8,087 bases of DNA, from positions 1-8,087 of the forward strand of contig JACOVB010000042.1 in assembly GCA_016177555.1 (NCBI GenBank), read 5' to 3'. Source of the stretch: Candidatus Rokuibacteriota bacterium. Lineage in GTDB: Bacteria > Methylomirabilota > Methylomirabilia > Rokubacteriales > CSP1-6. Made by a program: the position numbers and the translations under genes. Of this stretch, positions 1 to 6,599 are shown in pieces. Below the pieces are notes generated by a model. It was not told the DNA's origin. It did not search any database and was given only the letters and a program-made list of their open reading frames with translations. Position 1 is the first letter of the stretch. Every line of letters starts with the position of its first letter.

Positions 1-994
1 GGCGCGGGAAGTCCTCCTGGATCTCCGCCAGCTTGGCCTTGACGCCCTCGATGACCCGGACCGACGAGGCCTCGGCCTGCTGCACGATGGAGATCTCCAT
101 GGCCTCCTTGCCGTTGAACCGGTACAGGCTCCGCTGCTCGCGGGGGGCGGTGGTGACCTCCGCCACGTCCTTCAGGTAGACCACGCGGCCGTCCATGCTG
201 GCGATGGGATAGCCGGCCACCTCCTCGGGGGTGCGCGCCCGCGTGTCCGTCCTCACCAGCACCTCGCGCTCCTGGAACGTGAGCGTCCCCGCGGGGCGCG
301 ACAGGTTCTGCATGTCCAGCGCGTTCCGCACATCGAGGAGGCTCATCCGGTAGGCCGCCAGCCGCTCGCGGTCCACGATCACCTGCATCTGGAGCTTTTC
401 GCCCCCGAAGGGGACGACCGAGTGCACGTCCTTGACCACCTTCAGCCGGTTGACCACCTCGTTCTCGACCAGGGTGCGGAGCTGCATCGGGTCATACCCA
501 TCACCCGTCACCGACAGCAAGAGGACGGGAAGGTTCAGGGGATCGATGGCCAGGACCCACGAGGGCTTGAGGTTGGCGCCGGTCATGGGCAGATCGGCCT
601 GGACCACGTTCATGAGGGACTGGACGTCGAAGACCGCCTTCTTCATGTCCGTGCCGTACCAGAACTCCACCGTGACGATGGAGAAGCCCTCCTGCGAGGT
701 CGAGCGGACGAAGTGGACGTTCTTGAGATCCACCATCCTTTCCTCGATGGGCTTGGAGAAGTAGATCTCCATCTCCTCTGCCGCGAGCCCCGGCATCATC
801 GAGACCACAGCCACGATCGGGCTTTCCACATACGGCATCATGCGCCGGGGCATCTGGAAGACCACCACCAGAACGGACAGGAGCGCAACCCCGAGGTAGA
901 AGGCGATGACGATGTAGGGGTGCTCGATGGCCCAGCGGCTGACATTGGCGCCGTTTCGCGTACCGCGGGTCGTGTCCAGCACGTCATCGCTCAA
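1..994 (-). CDS. RND-family efflux transporter permease subunit, N-terminal part (partial)
   Basis: The visible part is the first 331 residues of an inner-membrane resistance-nodulation-division pump, which normally has about 1,000-1,060 residues; the rest lies beyond base 1. A cytoplasmic lead is followed by transmembrane helix 1 (about residues 27-47) and the start of the periplasmic porter domain, with the family signature region SPIVAVVSMMPGLAAEEME (59-77), PIEERM, then LPVLLLSVTGDG and later VIVDRERLAAYRMSLLDVR. The MPGLAAEEVE-type motif fits the HAE1/AcrB-like side better than CusA/CzcA, but the substrate cannot be read from this fragment. The chosen start is TTG at 994, placed about 6 nt after a strong AAGGGGG ribosome-binding site; a GTG at 982 is the alternative. 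The start lies inside the end of the upstream cupredoxin-like gene (11-nt overlap), so translation is probably coupled. No adaptor (membrane fusion) or outer-membrane channel gene is visible. Confidence 0.93.
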   Translation of the reverse strand, partial: MSDDVLDTTRGTRNGANVSRWAIEHPYIVIAFYLGVALLSVLVVVFQMPRRMMPYVESPIVAVVSMMPGLAAEEMEIYFSKPIEERMVDLKNVHFVRSTSQEGFSIVTVEFWYGTDMKKAVFDVQSLMNVVQADLPMTGANLKPSWVLAIDPLNLPVLLLSVTGDGYDPMQLRTLVENEVVNRLKVVKDVHSVVPFGGEKLQMQVIVDRERLAAYRMSLLDVRNALDMQNLSRPAGTLTFQEREVLVRTDTRARTPEEVAGYPIASMDGRVVYLKDVAEVTTAPREQRSLYRFNGKEAMEISIVQQAEASSVRVIEGVKAKLAEIQEDFPR

Positions 995-1406
995 GGCACA
1001 CCCCCTTGTTGATCGTGAGCCCGCCGCATTCGGGAACGACATGGTCTCCGGTCAGGCCCCTGGCGACCTCCACGGCGCCCCGCAGGCTGGCCTCGCGGCG
1101 CCCCGAGAAGTGGACGACGTAATCGTGCCGTCCGGCCGCGTGGAACACGGCCCGGATCTCCCCCGGGACCTGAAACACCCTGTGCCCTGCCTCGTCCCCC
1201 AGGAACTGGATGTGCATCATCCGTCCCGACCGGTTGACGAAGGCGACGCGCTGGCCTGCGGTGGCCGGCAGCACCGGCGGTCGAAGCGCCGTTGCCTCGA
1301 TGACGACCTCGCCCGCGGCCTCTGCCGCGGATGCTTCCTCGGCCCCCATCAAGGCCAGTTGCCCGATGAGGAGGGCGCGACCGAGCAGGATCGGCACCGG
1401 CCTCAT
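984..1406 (-). CDS. Secreted cupredoxin-like domain protein, copy A
   Basis: The protein has 140 residues, with a signal peptide over about residues 1-28 (hydrophobic core ILLGRALLIGQLALMG, cleavage near ASAAEA) followed by one small beta-sandwich domain. The pattern VVIEAT...LPATAGQRVAFVNRSGRMMHIQF...VPGEIRAVF...GRHDYVVHF resembles cupredoxins of the plastocyanin/Cupredoxin_1 type. The canonical Cys-x-x-His-x-x-Met copper loop is absent. His65, His75, His89 and His94 are shared with copy B and are the best candidate ligands, while His99 is Gln in copy B. Two cysteines near the C-terminus (127 and 137) are kept in both copies and may form a disulfide. The ATG at 1406 overlaps the protease stop (ATGA) and has no obvious ribosome-binding site of its own, so coupled translation is likely. 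A periplasmic metal or redox role is inferred; the fold call is moderately sure. Confidence 0.8.
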   Translation of the reverse strand: MRPVPILLGRALLIGQLALMGAEEASAAEAAGEVVIEATALRPPVLPATAGQRVAFVNRSGRMMHIQFLGDEAGHRVFQVPGEIRAVFHAAGRHDYVVHFSGRREASLRGAVEVARGLTGDHVVPECGGLTINKGVCLER

Positions 1407-2440
1407 GGCTGGTCGGTACCCAGCACGGGCCGGAGGAGCAGCGTCTCACCACCCCGACGGATCGTCAGGAGAACCGGGGTCCCCACCCGGCGGCGCCACA
1501 GCGCCTCGTGGAGCTGGTGCACGTCCTTGACCGCATCACCCTCGACACTGGTGATCACGTCGCCGGGCTGGATGCCCGCCACATCGGCCGGCCCTCCGGG
1601 CTCCGCCTTCACCACCATCGCCCCGCGCTCCACGGGGAGGCGGTTGGCGCGGGCGCGCTGCGGCGTCAGGCTCATCGCGTCGACTCCAATGGAGGGGCGC
1701 AGCACTCGCCCCACCTCGATCAGCCGCCGCAGCACGGGCTTCGCGGTGTTGGCGGCGATCGCGAAGCCGATTCCATGGGCCGAGGGAATGACGGCCGTGT
1801 TGATGCCGACCACCTCGCCCGCCAAGTTCACCAGCGGCCCGCCGGAGTTGCCGGGATTGATGGCGGCGTCGGTCTGGATGAGGTTGTGGAGCTTGGGCAG
1901 CCCCGGCTCCTCCATGGAACGCCCCAGAGCACTCACGACGCCGATGGTCACGGTCGGTCCCCCCTCGATCCACAGCGGGCTGCCGATCGCGACCAGGGTC
2001 TCGCCAACACGGAGCCTGGCCGAGTCTCCCAGTTCCGCCACCGGCAGCCGCGCCCCCTTGATCTGCAACACGGCGAGATCGTTGAGGCGATCGGCGCCGA
2101 CCAGCCTGGCCGGGAAGCTCCGTTCGTCAGGGAGGGTCACGGTGATCTCCTCGGCACCCTCCACGACGTGGCTGTTCGTCAGGATGTAGCCGCGCCGGTC
2201 GACGATGATCCCCGACCCGAGCCCGCGGCTTGTCACCGGCTCACCCCCCTCGATCTCCTCGATCTGCCGGGTCGTGATGCTCACGACCGCGGGCAGGATG
2301 CGCGCCACGACCGCCGGAACAACGCCGCGCCGGCCTTCGAGATGACTCCGGGCCTCGCCGCGGCCTCCCGGCGCGCCCACGAGGGCAACCGCCAGGGCAC
2401 CGAGCAAGACCGCGCGGTACCTCCACGAATTCTGCGACAT
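1403..2440 (-). CDS. HtrA/DegP-like periplasmic serine protease with one PDZ domain
   Basis: This is a 345-residue S1C-family protease. Residues 1-30 form a signal peptide (hydrophobic core AVLLGALAVALVGAPG). The trypsin-like domain (about 45-235) carries the complete catalytic triad: His91 in TNSHVV, Asp121 in LNDLAVL and Ser199 in GNSGGPL. The GLGSGIIVDRRGYILTN and NLIQTDAAINPGNSGGP stretches are textbook for HtrA. A single PDZ domain follows (about 248-338, with ADVAGIQPGDVITSVEG). With one PDZ the architecture is closer to DegS than to two-PDZ DegP, but the predicted signal peptide suggests either export or an N-terminal anchor. Known members degrade or sense misfolded envelope proteins. 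The ATG at 2440 sits just after GGAGGAGG. The stop overlaps the next ATG. Copy B of this gene is gutted, so this is the only intact protease in the window. Confidence 0.95.
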   Translation of the reverse strand: MSQNSWRYRAVLLGALAVALVGAPGGRGEARSHLEGRRGVVPAVVARILPAVVSITTRQIEEIEGGEPVTSRGLGSGIIVDRRGYILTNSHVVEGAEEITVTLPDERSFPARLVGADRLNDLAVLQIKGARLPVAELGDSARLRVGETLVAIGSPLWIEGGPTVTIGVVSALGRSMEEPGLPKLHNLIQTDAAINPGNSGGPLVNLAGEVVGINTAVIPSAHGIGFAIAANTAKPVLRRLIEVGRVLRPSIGVDAMSLTPQRARANRLPVERGAMVVKAEPGGPADVAGIQPGDVITSVEGDAVKDVHQLHEALWRRRVGTPVLLTIRRGGETLLLRPVLGTDQP

Positions 2441-2548
2441 GCCTCCTCCGTACTGCAGGCGGAGAGCGCCTCCGTCGTGAATGGACCCCTTGTGGGCGAG
2501 CGCGTGACTCCGGCGCGCACCCGTACGGCCAGGGGCAGAAGGGATCGA

Positions 2549-2836
2549 CTAGGAGACTGTCGCGAACTTCGGGGGCGGGTCGAGCAGGTGGAGCGTGACG
2601 GGGCAGAAGAGCGACAGCGGCTCGGCCGGCAGCCCACCGGCTTTGGCGAAGTAGGGCAGGATCACGAGGAAGCTCACGAGGAAGAATCCGGAGCACACGT
2701 CCGGCGACATGCCGGCATGATGGGTGCCGGTGCTGGCGACCTGGAAGAGGCAGAGGCTCAGGGCCAGGGCAACAAGGACCATGGCGATCGGAAGTGAACG
2801 CCCTGCCCAACTCGTCATCGAGGATCGTCTGCTCAT
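2549..2836 (-). CDS. Small two-helix membrane protein with HHAGM...C motif, copy A
   Basis: I do not recognise a family. The protein has 95 residues with two predicted membrane segments, about 14-34 (LPIAMVLVALALSLCLFQVA) and 51-63 (FFLVSFLVILPYF), joined by a short loop STGTHHAGMSPDVC that contains His39, His40, Met43 and Cys48. The tail ends in LDPPPKFAT. By hand alignment about 72 of 95 residues match copy B; residues 11-57 are nearly identical and the tail (64-84) is diverged, which indicates selection on the helices and the loop. The start ATG at 2836 is chosen because the matching ATG exists in copy B; only a weak GGAA lies upstream. An in-frame TTG at 2863 would add nine residues. It opens block A, about 108 nt before the protease start, and is probably its first cistron. 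A loop rich in His, Met and Cys invites a metal-binding guess, which is untested. Confidence 0.72.
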   Translation of the reverse strand: MSRRSSMTSWAGRSLPIAMVLVALALSLCLFQVASTGTHHAGMSPDVCSGFFLVSFLVILPYFAKAGGLPAEPLSLFCPVTLHLLDPPPKFATVS

Positions 2837-2863
2837 ATCAAGTTCCGGCCTAGACTCCAGCAA

Positions 2864-3541
2864 TTACCATACCACAGGATGACTCGTGCCCTTCCCGCTC
2901 AACTCGCTGAAATCCGGACCTCGCATCACTGCCCGGGCGCCGACTGGCCATCGGGAGCTATCCGAGTGAGGCAATGGCGCCCCACGTCCGCCCCACGGCC
3001 TGCTCGCAGTTCCGCCCCCTGCCCGGGCGGAGGGTCTCCCCGCCCCTTCGGCCTGCACCCAGGGCTGCCGCCTTGTCAAGGGCGTTCCCCGAGACTGCTG
3101 TTGTTCTATAGAAACTCGCGGGCACAGCAGCAGGCGGTCGTTGAAGTGCGCCGGACCGTACACGCCATCCTCGTCGACGATGAGGGTGTCGGTGAGCGCA
3201 CAGATCTCCAGCAGCCGGTGCCAGTCGGTCGAGTTGCGGGCCAGGCGCGACACCTCCAGCCCGAGCAGAATGCCCGCGCGGCCCAGCCCGACATCGGCGA
3301 CGAGGTGCTGGAAGCCGGTGCGATCGACGGCGGAGGCCCCCGACTGGCCGAGGTCGGCGTCGACGACGATCACGCAGTCCGTGGGCCAGCCCAACGCGAT
3401 GGCGCGCTGCCGGAGGCCGTACTGGCGCTGCGTGCTCTCGGTGTTCTCGAAGACCTGCCGCGCCGTCGACTGACGGACGTACAGGTACGCGTCCCGCTTG
3501 AGGTGACTGGCCGTGACTTTCTGGGAGCCGTCGGTACTCAT
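2864..3541 (-). pseudogene. Serine site-specific recombinase, truncated after the catalytic domain
   Basis: The first 139 residues are a clear resolvase/invertase-type N-terminal catalytic domain: AYLYVRQST with the nucleophile Ser25, then ESTQRQYGLRQRAIALGW, VVDADLGQSG, and GLEVSRLARNSTDWHRLLE with the conserved arginines, ending in GVYGPAHFNDRLLL. Similarity stops near base 3125. The frame then runs through unrelated residues to a stop at 2864. Full-length relatives continue with a recombinase domain and zinc-ribbon/coiled-coil DNA-binding regions, all missing here, so it should not be able to bind its sites. The start ATG at 3541 overlaps the upstream HTH gene's stop (ATGA) and has an AAGGAG site 8 nt upstream, the normal two-gene arrangement of this mobile module. 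Confidence 0.88.
2873..3124. other. Unassigned spacer between recombinase break and block A
   Basis: No convincing gene is seen in these roughly 250 bases. The recombinase reading frame stays open through here by chance (stop at 2864), but its translation no longer resembles the family. The stretch contains a perfect 10-bp palindrome TTCTATAGAA (3104-3113), an AT-rich patch that stands out in GC-rich DNA and lies about 10 nt from the point where recombinase similarity ends, and an 11-bp palindrome CCTTGTCAAGG (3071-3081). It may include the block A promoter: a TATGGT-like -10 element is possible near 2866-2872 on the minus strand, but no convincing -35 pairs with it. Confidence 0.5.
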
Positions 3542-4185
3542 GCGCGCTTCTCCTTGAGGCCGCCGAGGGCCATGCTGACCAGCACGCGTACCACCGCGGT
3601 GGGGATCTCGTTGGACACCAGGGGTGCCGCTCCCCGTCGCTCAGCATCCGCCGCCTCGACTGGAGCGGCGCCCACCGAACCGCGGGTCATCCAGGCGGCG
3701 ATCCCTTCGCGCAGGAGCAGGACGAGGCCGACGGAGCCGCCGAAGGGCGCGCCCGCGAGCACGCGGCGGCGAAGCCCCTCGTACGTGGCCACGAACGTGT
3801 CGTCGCTGGTGGCCGCGTGGGCCGCGATCACGGTCGTTTTTTTCCGGCGCGCCAAGGCCCGCTCGATGCTGCGGGGATGGACGGTGCGGCCGAACTGTAC
3901 CCGGACGCGCGGCGCCAGCTCCGGGGAGCGTAGGGCTGGCTCCTCGGTCCGCGCCCAGTGCAGGAAGTCCACCACCTCGGCGCTCAGCTTGTGCGAACGC
4001 CGCGGGCCGGGTTTCCTCGGCACCAGCGCGGCCAGCCCGCCCCGGGCCAAGGCGGCTTGGGCCTGATAGAGAGTGGGACAGGACACACCGAACGCCGCCG
4101 CGTTGCGACTGACCGGGTGCCCGTCGACGCGCACGCGCCGCACCATCTCGTACTTGACCTGGACCAGATCGCGGGCGTCGAAGAA
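3538..4185 (-). CDS. HTH-domain protein of a recombinase-associated mobile module, 5'-truncated
   Basis: About 215 residues are recognisable. They begin FFDARDLVQVKYEMVRRV, followed by a helix-turn-helix region (VSRNAAAFGVSCPTLYQAQAALARGGLAALVPRKPGPR), an HPRSIERALARRKK basic segment, and a tail with TYEGLRRRVLAG...LVLLLREGIAAWM. This is the layout of HTH proteins that I recall sitting directly upstream of serine recombinases in GC-rich uncultivated bacteria; the function is unknown but DNA binding is likely. The stop overlaps the recombinase ATG. Homology begins abruptly at about 4185, next to the relic of an unrelated ferredoxin gene, and there is no good start codon there. The first in-frame ATG is at 4146; a GTG at 4326 would add residues with no family resemblance. 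I infer loss of roughly the first 20-25 residues, so activity is doubtful. Confidence 0.75.
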   Translation of the reverse strand, partial: FFDARDLVQVKYEMVRRVRVDGHPVSRNAAAFGVSCPTLYQAQAALARGGLAALVPRKPGPRRSHKLSAEVVDFLHWARTEEPALRSPELAPRVRVQFGRTVHPRSIERALARRKKTTVIAAHAATSDDTFVATYEGLRRRVLAGAPFGGSVGLVLLLREGIAAWMTRGSVGAAPVEAADAERRGAAPLVSNEIPTAVVRVLVSMALGGLKEKRA

Positions 4186-4192
4186 GTCGGTG

Positions 4193-4297
4193 CAGGCGCC
4201 CGGGCGTCCGCCGGATGATGCTCCGGTGCTGCAGCCATTCGCCCGGAGCGGGGATCGGACAGATCGTGCACCACATCCGTCCGAAGAACGGCACCAC
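4193..4297 (-). pseudogene. Relic of a second NapH-like 4Fe-4S membrane protein gene
   Basis: About 35 codons read VVPFFGRMWCTICPIPAPGE then WLQHRSIIRRTPGRL. This matches the conserved FFGRLWCLMCPFSAVAEWLQ segment (residues 99-118) of the intact NapH-like protein encoded just upstream, including the CxxCP motif, but it is not a copy of it: the residues resemble a sister family with CPIPAPGEWLQ. It has no start codon, no ferredoxin clusters and no C-terminus. It ends where the HTH gene begins, in a different reading frame. It therefore marks a gene that was here before the mobile module or a deletion destroyed it. Confidence 0.7.
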
Positions 4298-4405
4298 CGG
4301 CCATTCCCGCGGAGCGTAGCCAACACTTTGGTTCCGTCTGCCGTCGCCTATCGAGCCCCGGATGCTGGAGGCTTGAGCCGAAGCCCGGCGCGGCTGCGGA
4401 AGCGG

Positions 4406-4426
4406 GGGCAGGGACCGGCCCTGCCC
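4406..4426 (-). terminator. Terminator-like stem-loop after the NapH-like gene
   Basis: The arms GGGCAGGG (4406-4413) and CCCTGCCC (4419-4426) pair perfectly over 8 bp around a 5-nt loop. On the minus strand the hairpin starts 5 nt after the stop codon of the NapH-like gene. No U-tract follows, so it may act as a U-less terminator or a 3'-end stabiliser. It separates the FixH/NapH pair from the relic zone. Confidence 0.5.
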
Positions 4427-4431
4427 ACCGA

Positions 4432-5928
4432 CTAGTGCCGGTCCATTAGAGGCATGTTGAGCACCCAAAGGTTAAAGACCGACCAGGCGACGGTGAGAAC
4501 CAGCATCGGCGCCAGCGCAAACCCGAAGCGATCGGCTTTCTCACCGAACAGCCGCCTGCCGATGCGGTAGCTCACGTAGACCGCAAAGCCGTGCCCGAGG
4601 AGGATCAACGCATACTGCGCTTTCGTGAGCAGATCGGTGGTGAAGGGCGAGGACAGCTCGAGTCCAGCGGTGCCGAACAGATTCCAGCCCCAACCGAAGG
4701 GATCGGAGAGCACCGGGACAGCGACGTAACTCTCGCCGAAGAGGTGCTTGACGTTATGGGCCAGGTGCATCAAGAGACCGATCGGCACGAAGGCGAAGGC
4801 GAAGTTGATGAACACGCGACGGAAGGTCACGTCTCGTTCCCGGGAAAGCGCCGTAGTGGCCGCTGTCCCCGCCGAGAAGAGACCAAGCGGGGCGAGCAGG
4901 GTCCCCACGAGGAAGGCGCTGCTGAATACCGCCATTTGCGGCAGCCCGGTGATCTGTCGCAGCCAATCCATCCAGCCTTCCCAGGGCTCGATCATGACCA
5001 TCGTTTGGAAGGTGGGCAATCCGAGCAGCACAACGGCAAGGATCGACATGTCGAGCCCCAGGCGCTTTTCGGTCAGATTGGCGAGGTCTCGGGCGAAGGG
5101 CCTGAAGCGGAACGTGATGTTGTCCTTTGGGCAGGTCTTGATGCACTCCGTGCACAGCGTGCAGAAGGCGTTGTTGTCCATGTTGCCGGGATACTCCCGC
5201 ACCGGGCAGCCGTAGCCCTTCGTGCCATTGCCGACGAGGCAGTTCTTCTCTCTGTGCGCCTTGCACACTGCGCGATTGGCGACGCGGAGCTCGGCGCCGG
5301 CGAACAGGGAGTAGATGCCAATCAGGCCGCCGATCGGGCAGATGTAGCGGCAGAACGTGCGGCGCTCGAAGAGCAGCATGACGACAGTCGCCAGGGCGAG
5401 CATGACGAGCACGAGGTAGGCGGTGTAGAGCGGGCTTCCGACCAACCCGAACTGGTGATCGACCCATGTGAGTAGGAGGAAGAGCCCCGTGGCAGGGTAG
5501 AGGTTGCGCAGCTTGTGCGGCCACTTCAGGCCCAGCCCAAACGTCTCGGCTTTGACGGACCAGAGGGAGACACGCTGGAGCCACTCGGCCACCGCGGAGA
5601 AGGGGCACATCAGGCACCAGAGACGGCCGAAGAAGACGAAGGTGAAGACGATCGCCGACCACCAAATGATCCAGGTGAGGACCGTCGCGAAGTTCTCGCC
5701 GCCCTGTTGCGTGCCGTAGAAACCCGTGAGGATGACGAGCAAGTAGACGAGCACGTTCGGGAGCTGGAGCGTGAACTGGAGACCCCGCCACTGTGCCAGC
5801 CGTTTCACCGGGCCGAAGCGCAGGAGATTCCACTTTCCGCGATCGCCGGCATTTGTCGCCTCGGCAGAACAAGACGGCTGAGACGTACGCGTCGGTGTTG
5901 GAGGCGTCAGTGTGGAAGCCATTGTCAC
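4432..5928 (-). CDS. NapH/NosR-like polytopic membrane protein with 4Fe-4S clusters
   Basis: The protein has 498 residues. After a soluble N-terminus of about 50 residues it has helices near 55-72, 82-100, 145-187 and 195-210. CLMCP (Cys105/108) and CRYICP (Cys193/197) are the paired CxxCP-type motifs of the NapH/NosR/CcoG group. A ferredoxin region follows with Cys222, Cys230 and Cys241, then CTLCTECIKTCP (Cys256, 259, 262, 266), a classical 4Fe-4S signature. The C-terminal half (about 293-490) adds several more helices with a His cluster, LLMHLAHNVKH (His388, 391, 395) and His446, which are possible heme or metal ligands. CcoG proteins instead end in an Ig-like domain, so this is not a standard ccoG. 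A role in moving electrons across the membrane is inferred. The GTG start at 5928 overlaps the FixH-like stop (GTGA); an ATG at 5922 is the alternative, and AGAGG lies upstream of both. Confidence 0.9.
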   Translation of the reverse strand: MTMASTLTPPTPTRTSQPSCSAEATNAGDRGKWNLLRFGPVKRLAQWRGLQFTLQLPNVLVYLLVILTGFYGTQQGGENFATVLTWIIWWSAIVFTFVFFGRLWCLMCPFSAVAEWLQRVSLWSVKAETFGLGLKWPHKLRNLYPATGLFLLLTWVDHQFGLVGSPLYTAYLVLVMLALATVVMLLFERRTFCRYICPIGGLIGIYSLFAGAELRVANRAVCKAHREKNCLVGNGTKGYGCPVREYPGNMDNNAFCTLCTECIKTCPKDNITFRFRPFARDLANLTEKRLGLDMSILAVVLLGLPTFQTMVMIEPWEGWMDWLRQITGLPQMAVFSSAFLVGTLLAPLGLFSAGTAATTALSRERDVTFRRVFINFAFAFVPIGLLMHLAHNVKHLFGESYVAVPVLSDPFGWGWNLFGTAGLELSSPFTTDLLTKAQYALILLGHGFAVYVSYRIGRRLFGEKADRFGFALAPMLVLTVAWSVFNLWVLNMPLMDRH

Positions 5929-6599
5929 GCAACCTCTGCGCGCTCGGCACGTGAGCCACGACGTCGCAGAATCGGCACCATACCGATTGTGATCACGACG
6001 ACGCCGAGGATCGAGCCCACGAAGTAGTAATTGGGCCCGGCTGCTTCCTTGGCCGCCCCGTGGCCGTCGTCGTGGCCCTTTATGACCCTCGTGCCGTCTG
6101 CCGTCGCTGCGCGGCCTTCGTCGGCGCCCGAGCGCTGCGATGTCGGTGCTGTGGATGGGCTTGTCGCGGCGCTGCTCTCGAGCGTGGGCGGCAAGACCGT
6201 GACCTTGAATTCACCACTGCTGTGGCCAGTGGTCACGGAGATTCTCCAATCGCCTGGGTCGGTGAGCCTCAAAGTGGCGAGGTACTCGCCGGGCTTCTCG
6301 GAGGGCTTCGCCGTGGCGGTTGGGCCGGCACTGCCGTGTTGCATGCCCGCCATACCCGACATGATCATGTCGGCACGGACCAGGACGGAGGCGTTACCTA
6401 GTGGCTGTTGACGCTCGTCCTTGAGCACGATGGTCACGCGTGTGTCTTCTGCTGCGACAGGTCGGTCGGGCATGGTCGTAAGAGTGATGGTGACGTGGCC
6501 GCCCGAAGGACCGGCGCTCGCTCGCAGAGGCACGAGCGACGTGGTCATCAACGCGGCCAGAAGGACTGAGCCACCGAGGTACTTCGCTGCCTTGATCAT
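5925..6599 (-). CDS. FixH/YtkA-like periplasmic protein with C-terminal membrane anchor
   Basis: The protein has 224 residues. A signal peptide (about 1-29, ending LRASAG) is followed by a YtkA/FixH-type beta domain (about 33-137) with VTITLTTMPDRPVAAEDTRV, then a Met-rich turn MIMSGMAGMQH (78-88), then KPGEYLATLRLTDPGDWRISV, the hallmark of this family. A Ser/Thr/His-rich linker leads to one membrane helix (about 190-210) and an Arg-rich cytoplasmic end. FixH-family proteins are tied to cbb3 oxidase assembly and copper handling, and the Met/His turn fits copper binding, but no oxidase gene is visible. The ATG at 6599 is chosen because it gives a proper signal peptide, with GGGAG 9 nt upstream; an in-frame ATG at 6755 would place 52 unrelated residues before it. 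The stop overlaps the NapH-like start. Confidence 0.88.
   Translation of the reverse strand: MIKAAKYLGGSVLLAALMTTSLVPLRASAGPSGGHVTITLTTMPDRPVAAEDTRVTIVLKDERQQPLGNASVLVRADMIMSGMAGMQHGSAGPTATAKPSEKPGEYLATLRLTDPGDWRISVTTGHSSGEFKVTVLPPTLESSAATSPSTAPTSQRSGADEGRAATADGTRVIKGHDDGHGAAKEAAGPNYYFVGSILGVVVITIGMVPILRRRGSRAERAEVA

Larger units (their letters stand above)
980..2872 (-). repeat. Direct segmental duplication, block A (intact copy)
   Basis: This stretch and 6748-7769 are homologous in the same orientation. Shared in order are the upstream sequence around GTATGGTA, the small membrane gene, a co-linear intergenic stretch of about 108 nt, the protease start, the protease end, the cupredoxin-like gene, and the first codons of the RND gene. 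Outer boundaries were placed where identity stops abruptly: an ACCATAC stretch at 2866-2872 matches 7763-7769, and CACGTCAT at 980-987 matches 6748-6755. Block A contains the complete protease; block B lacks 873 bp of it. Confidence 0.92.

Noticed and set aside
927..2797. Long plus-strand open frames (420 and 429 residues) opposite the protease
   Set aside because: They lie antisense to clear protein families, are Arg/His/Gly-rich and low in hydrophobic pattern, and arise from GC-rich third-position bias.
3071..3081. TTGACA on the minus strand as a -35 promoter element
   Set aside because: No -10-like hexamer sits 16-18 nt downstream; the hexamer lies within a small palindrome in GC-rich DNA.
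2879..4066. Plus-strand open frame of 395 residues opposite the recombinase and HTH genes
   Set aside because: The minus strand carries recognisable serine recombinase and HTH motifs across the same bases; the plus-strand translation has no family resemblance.
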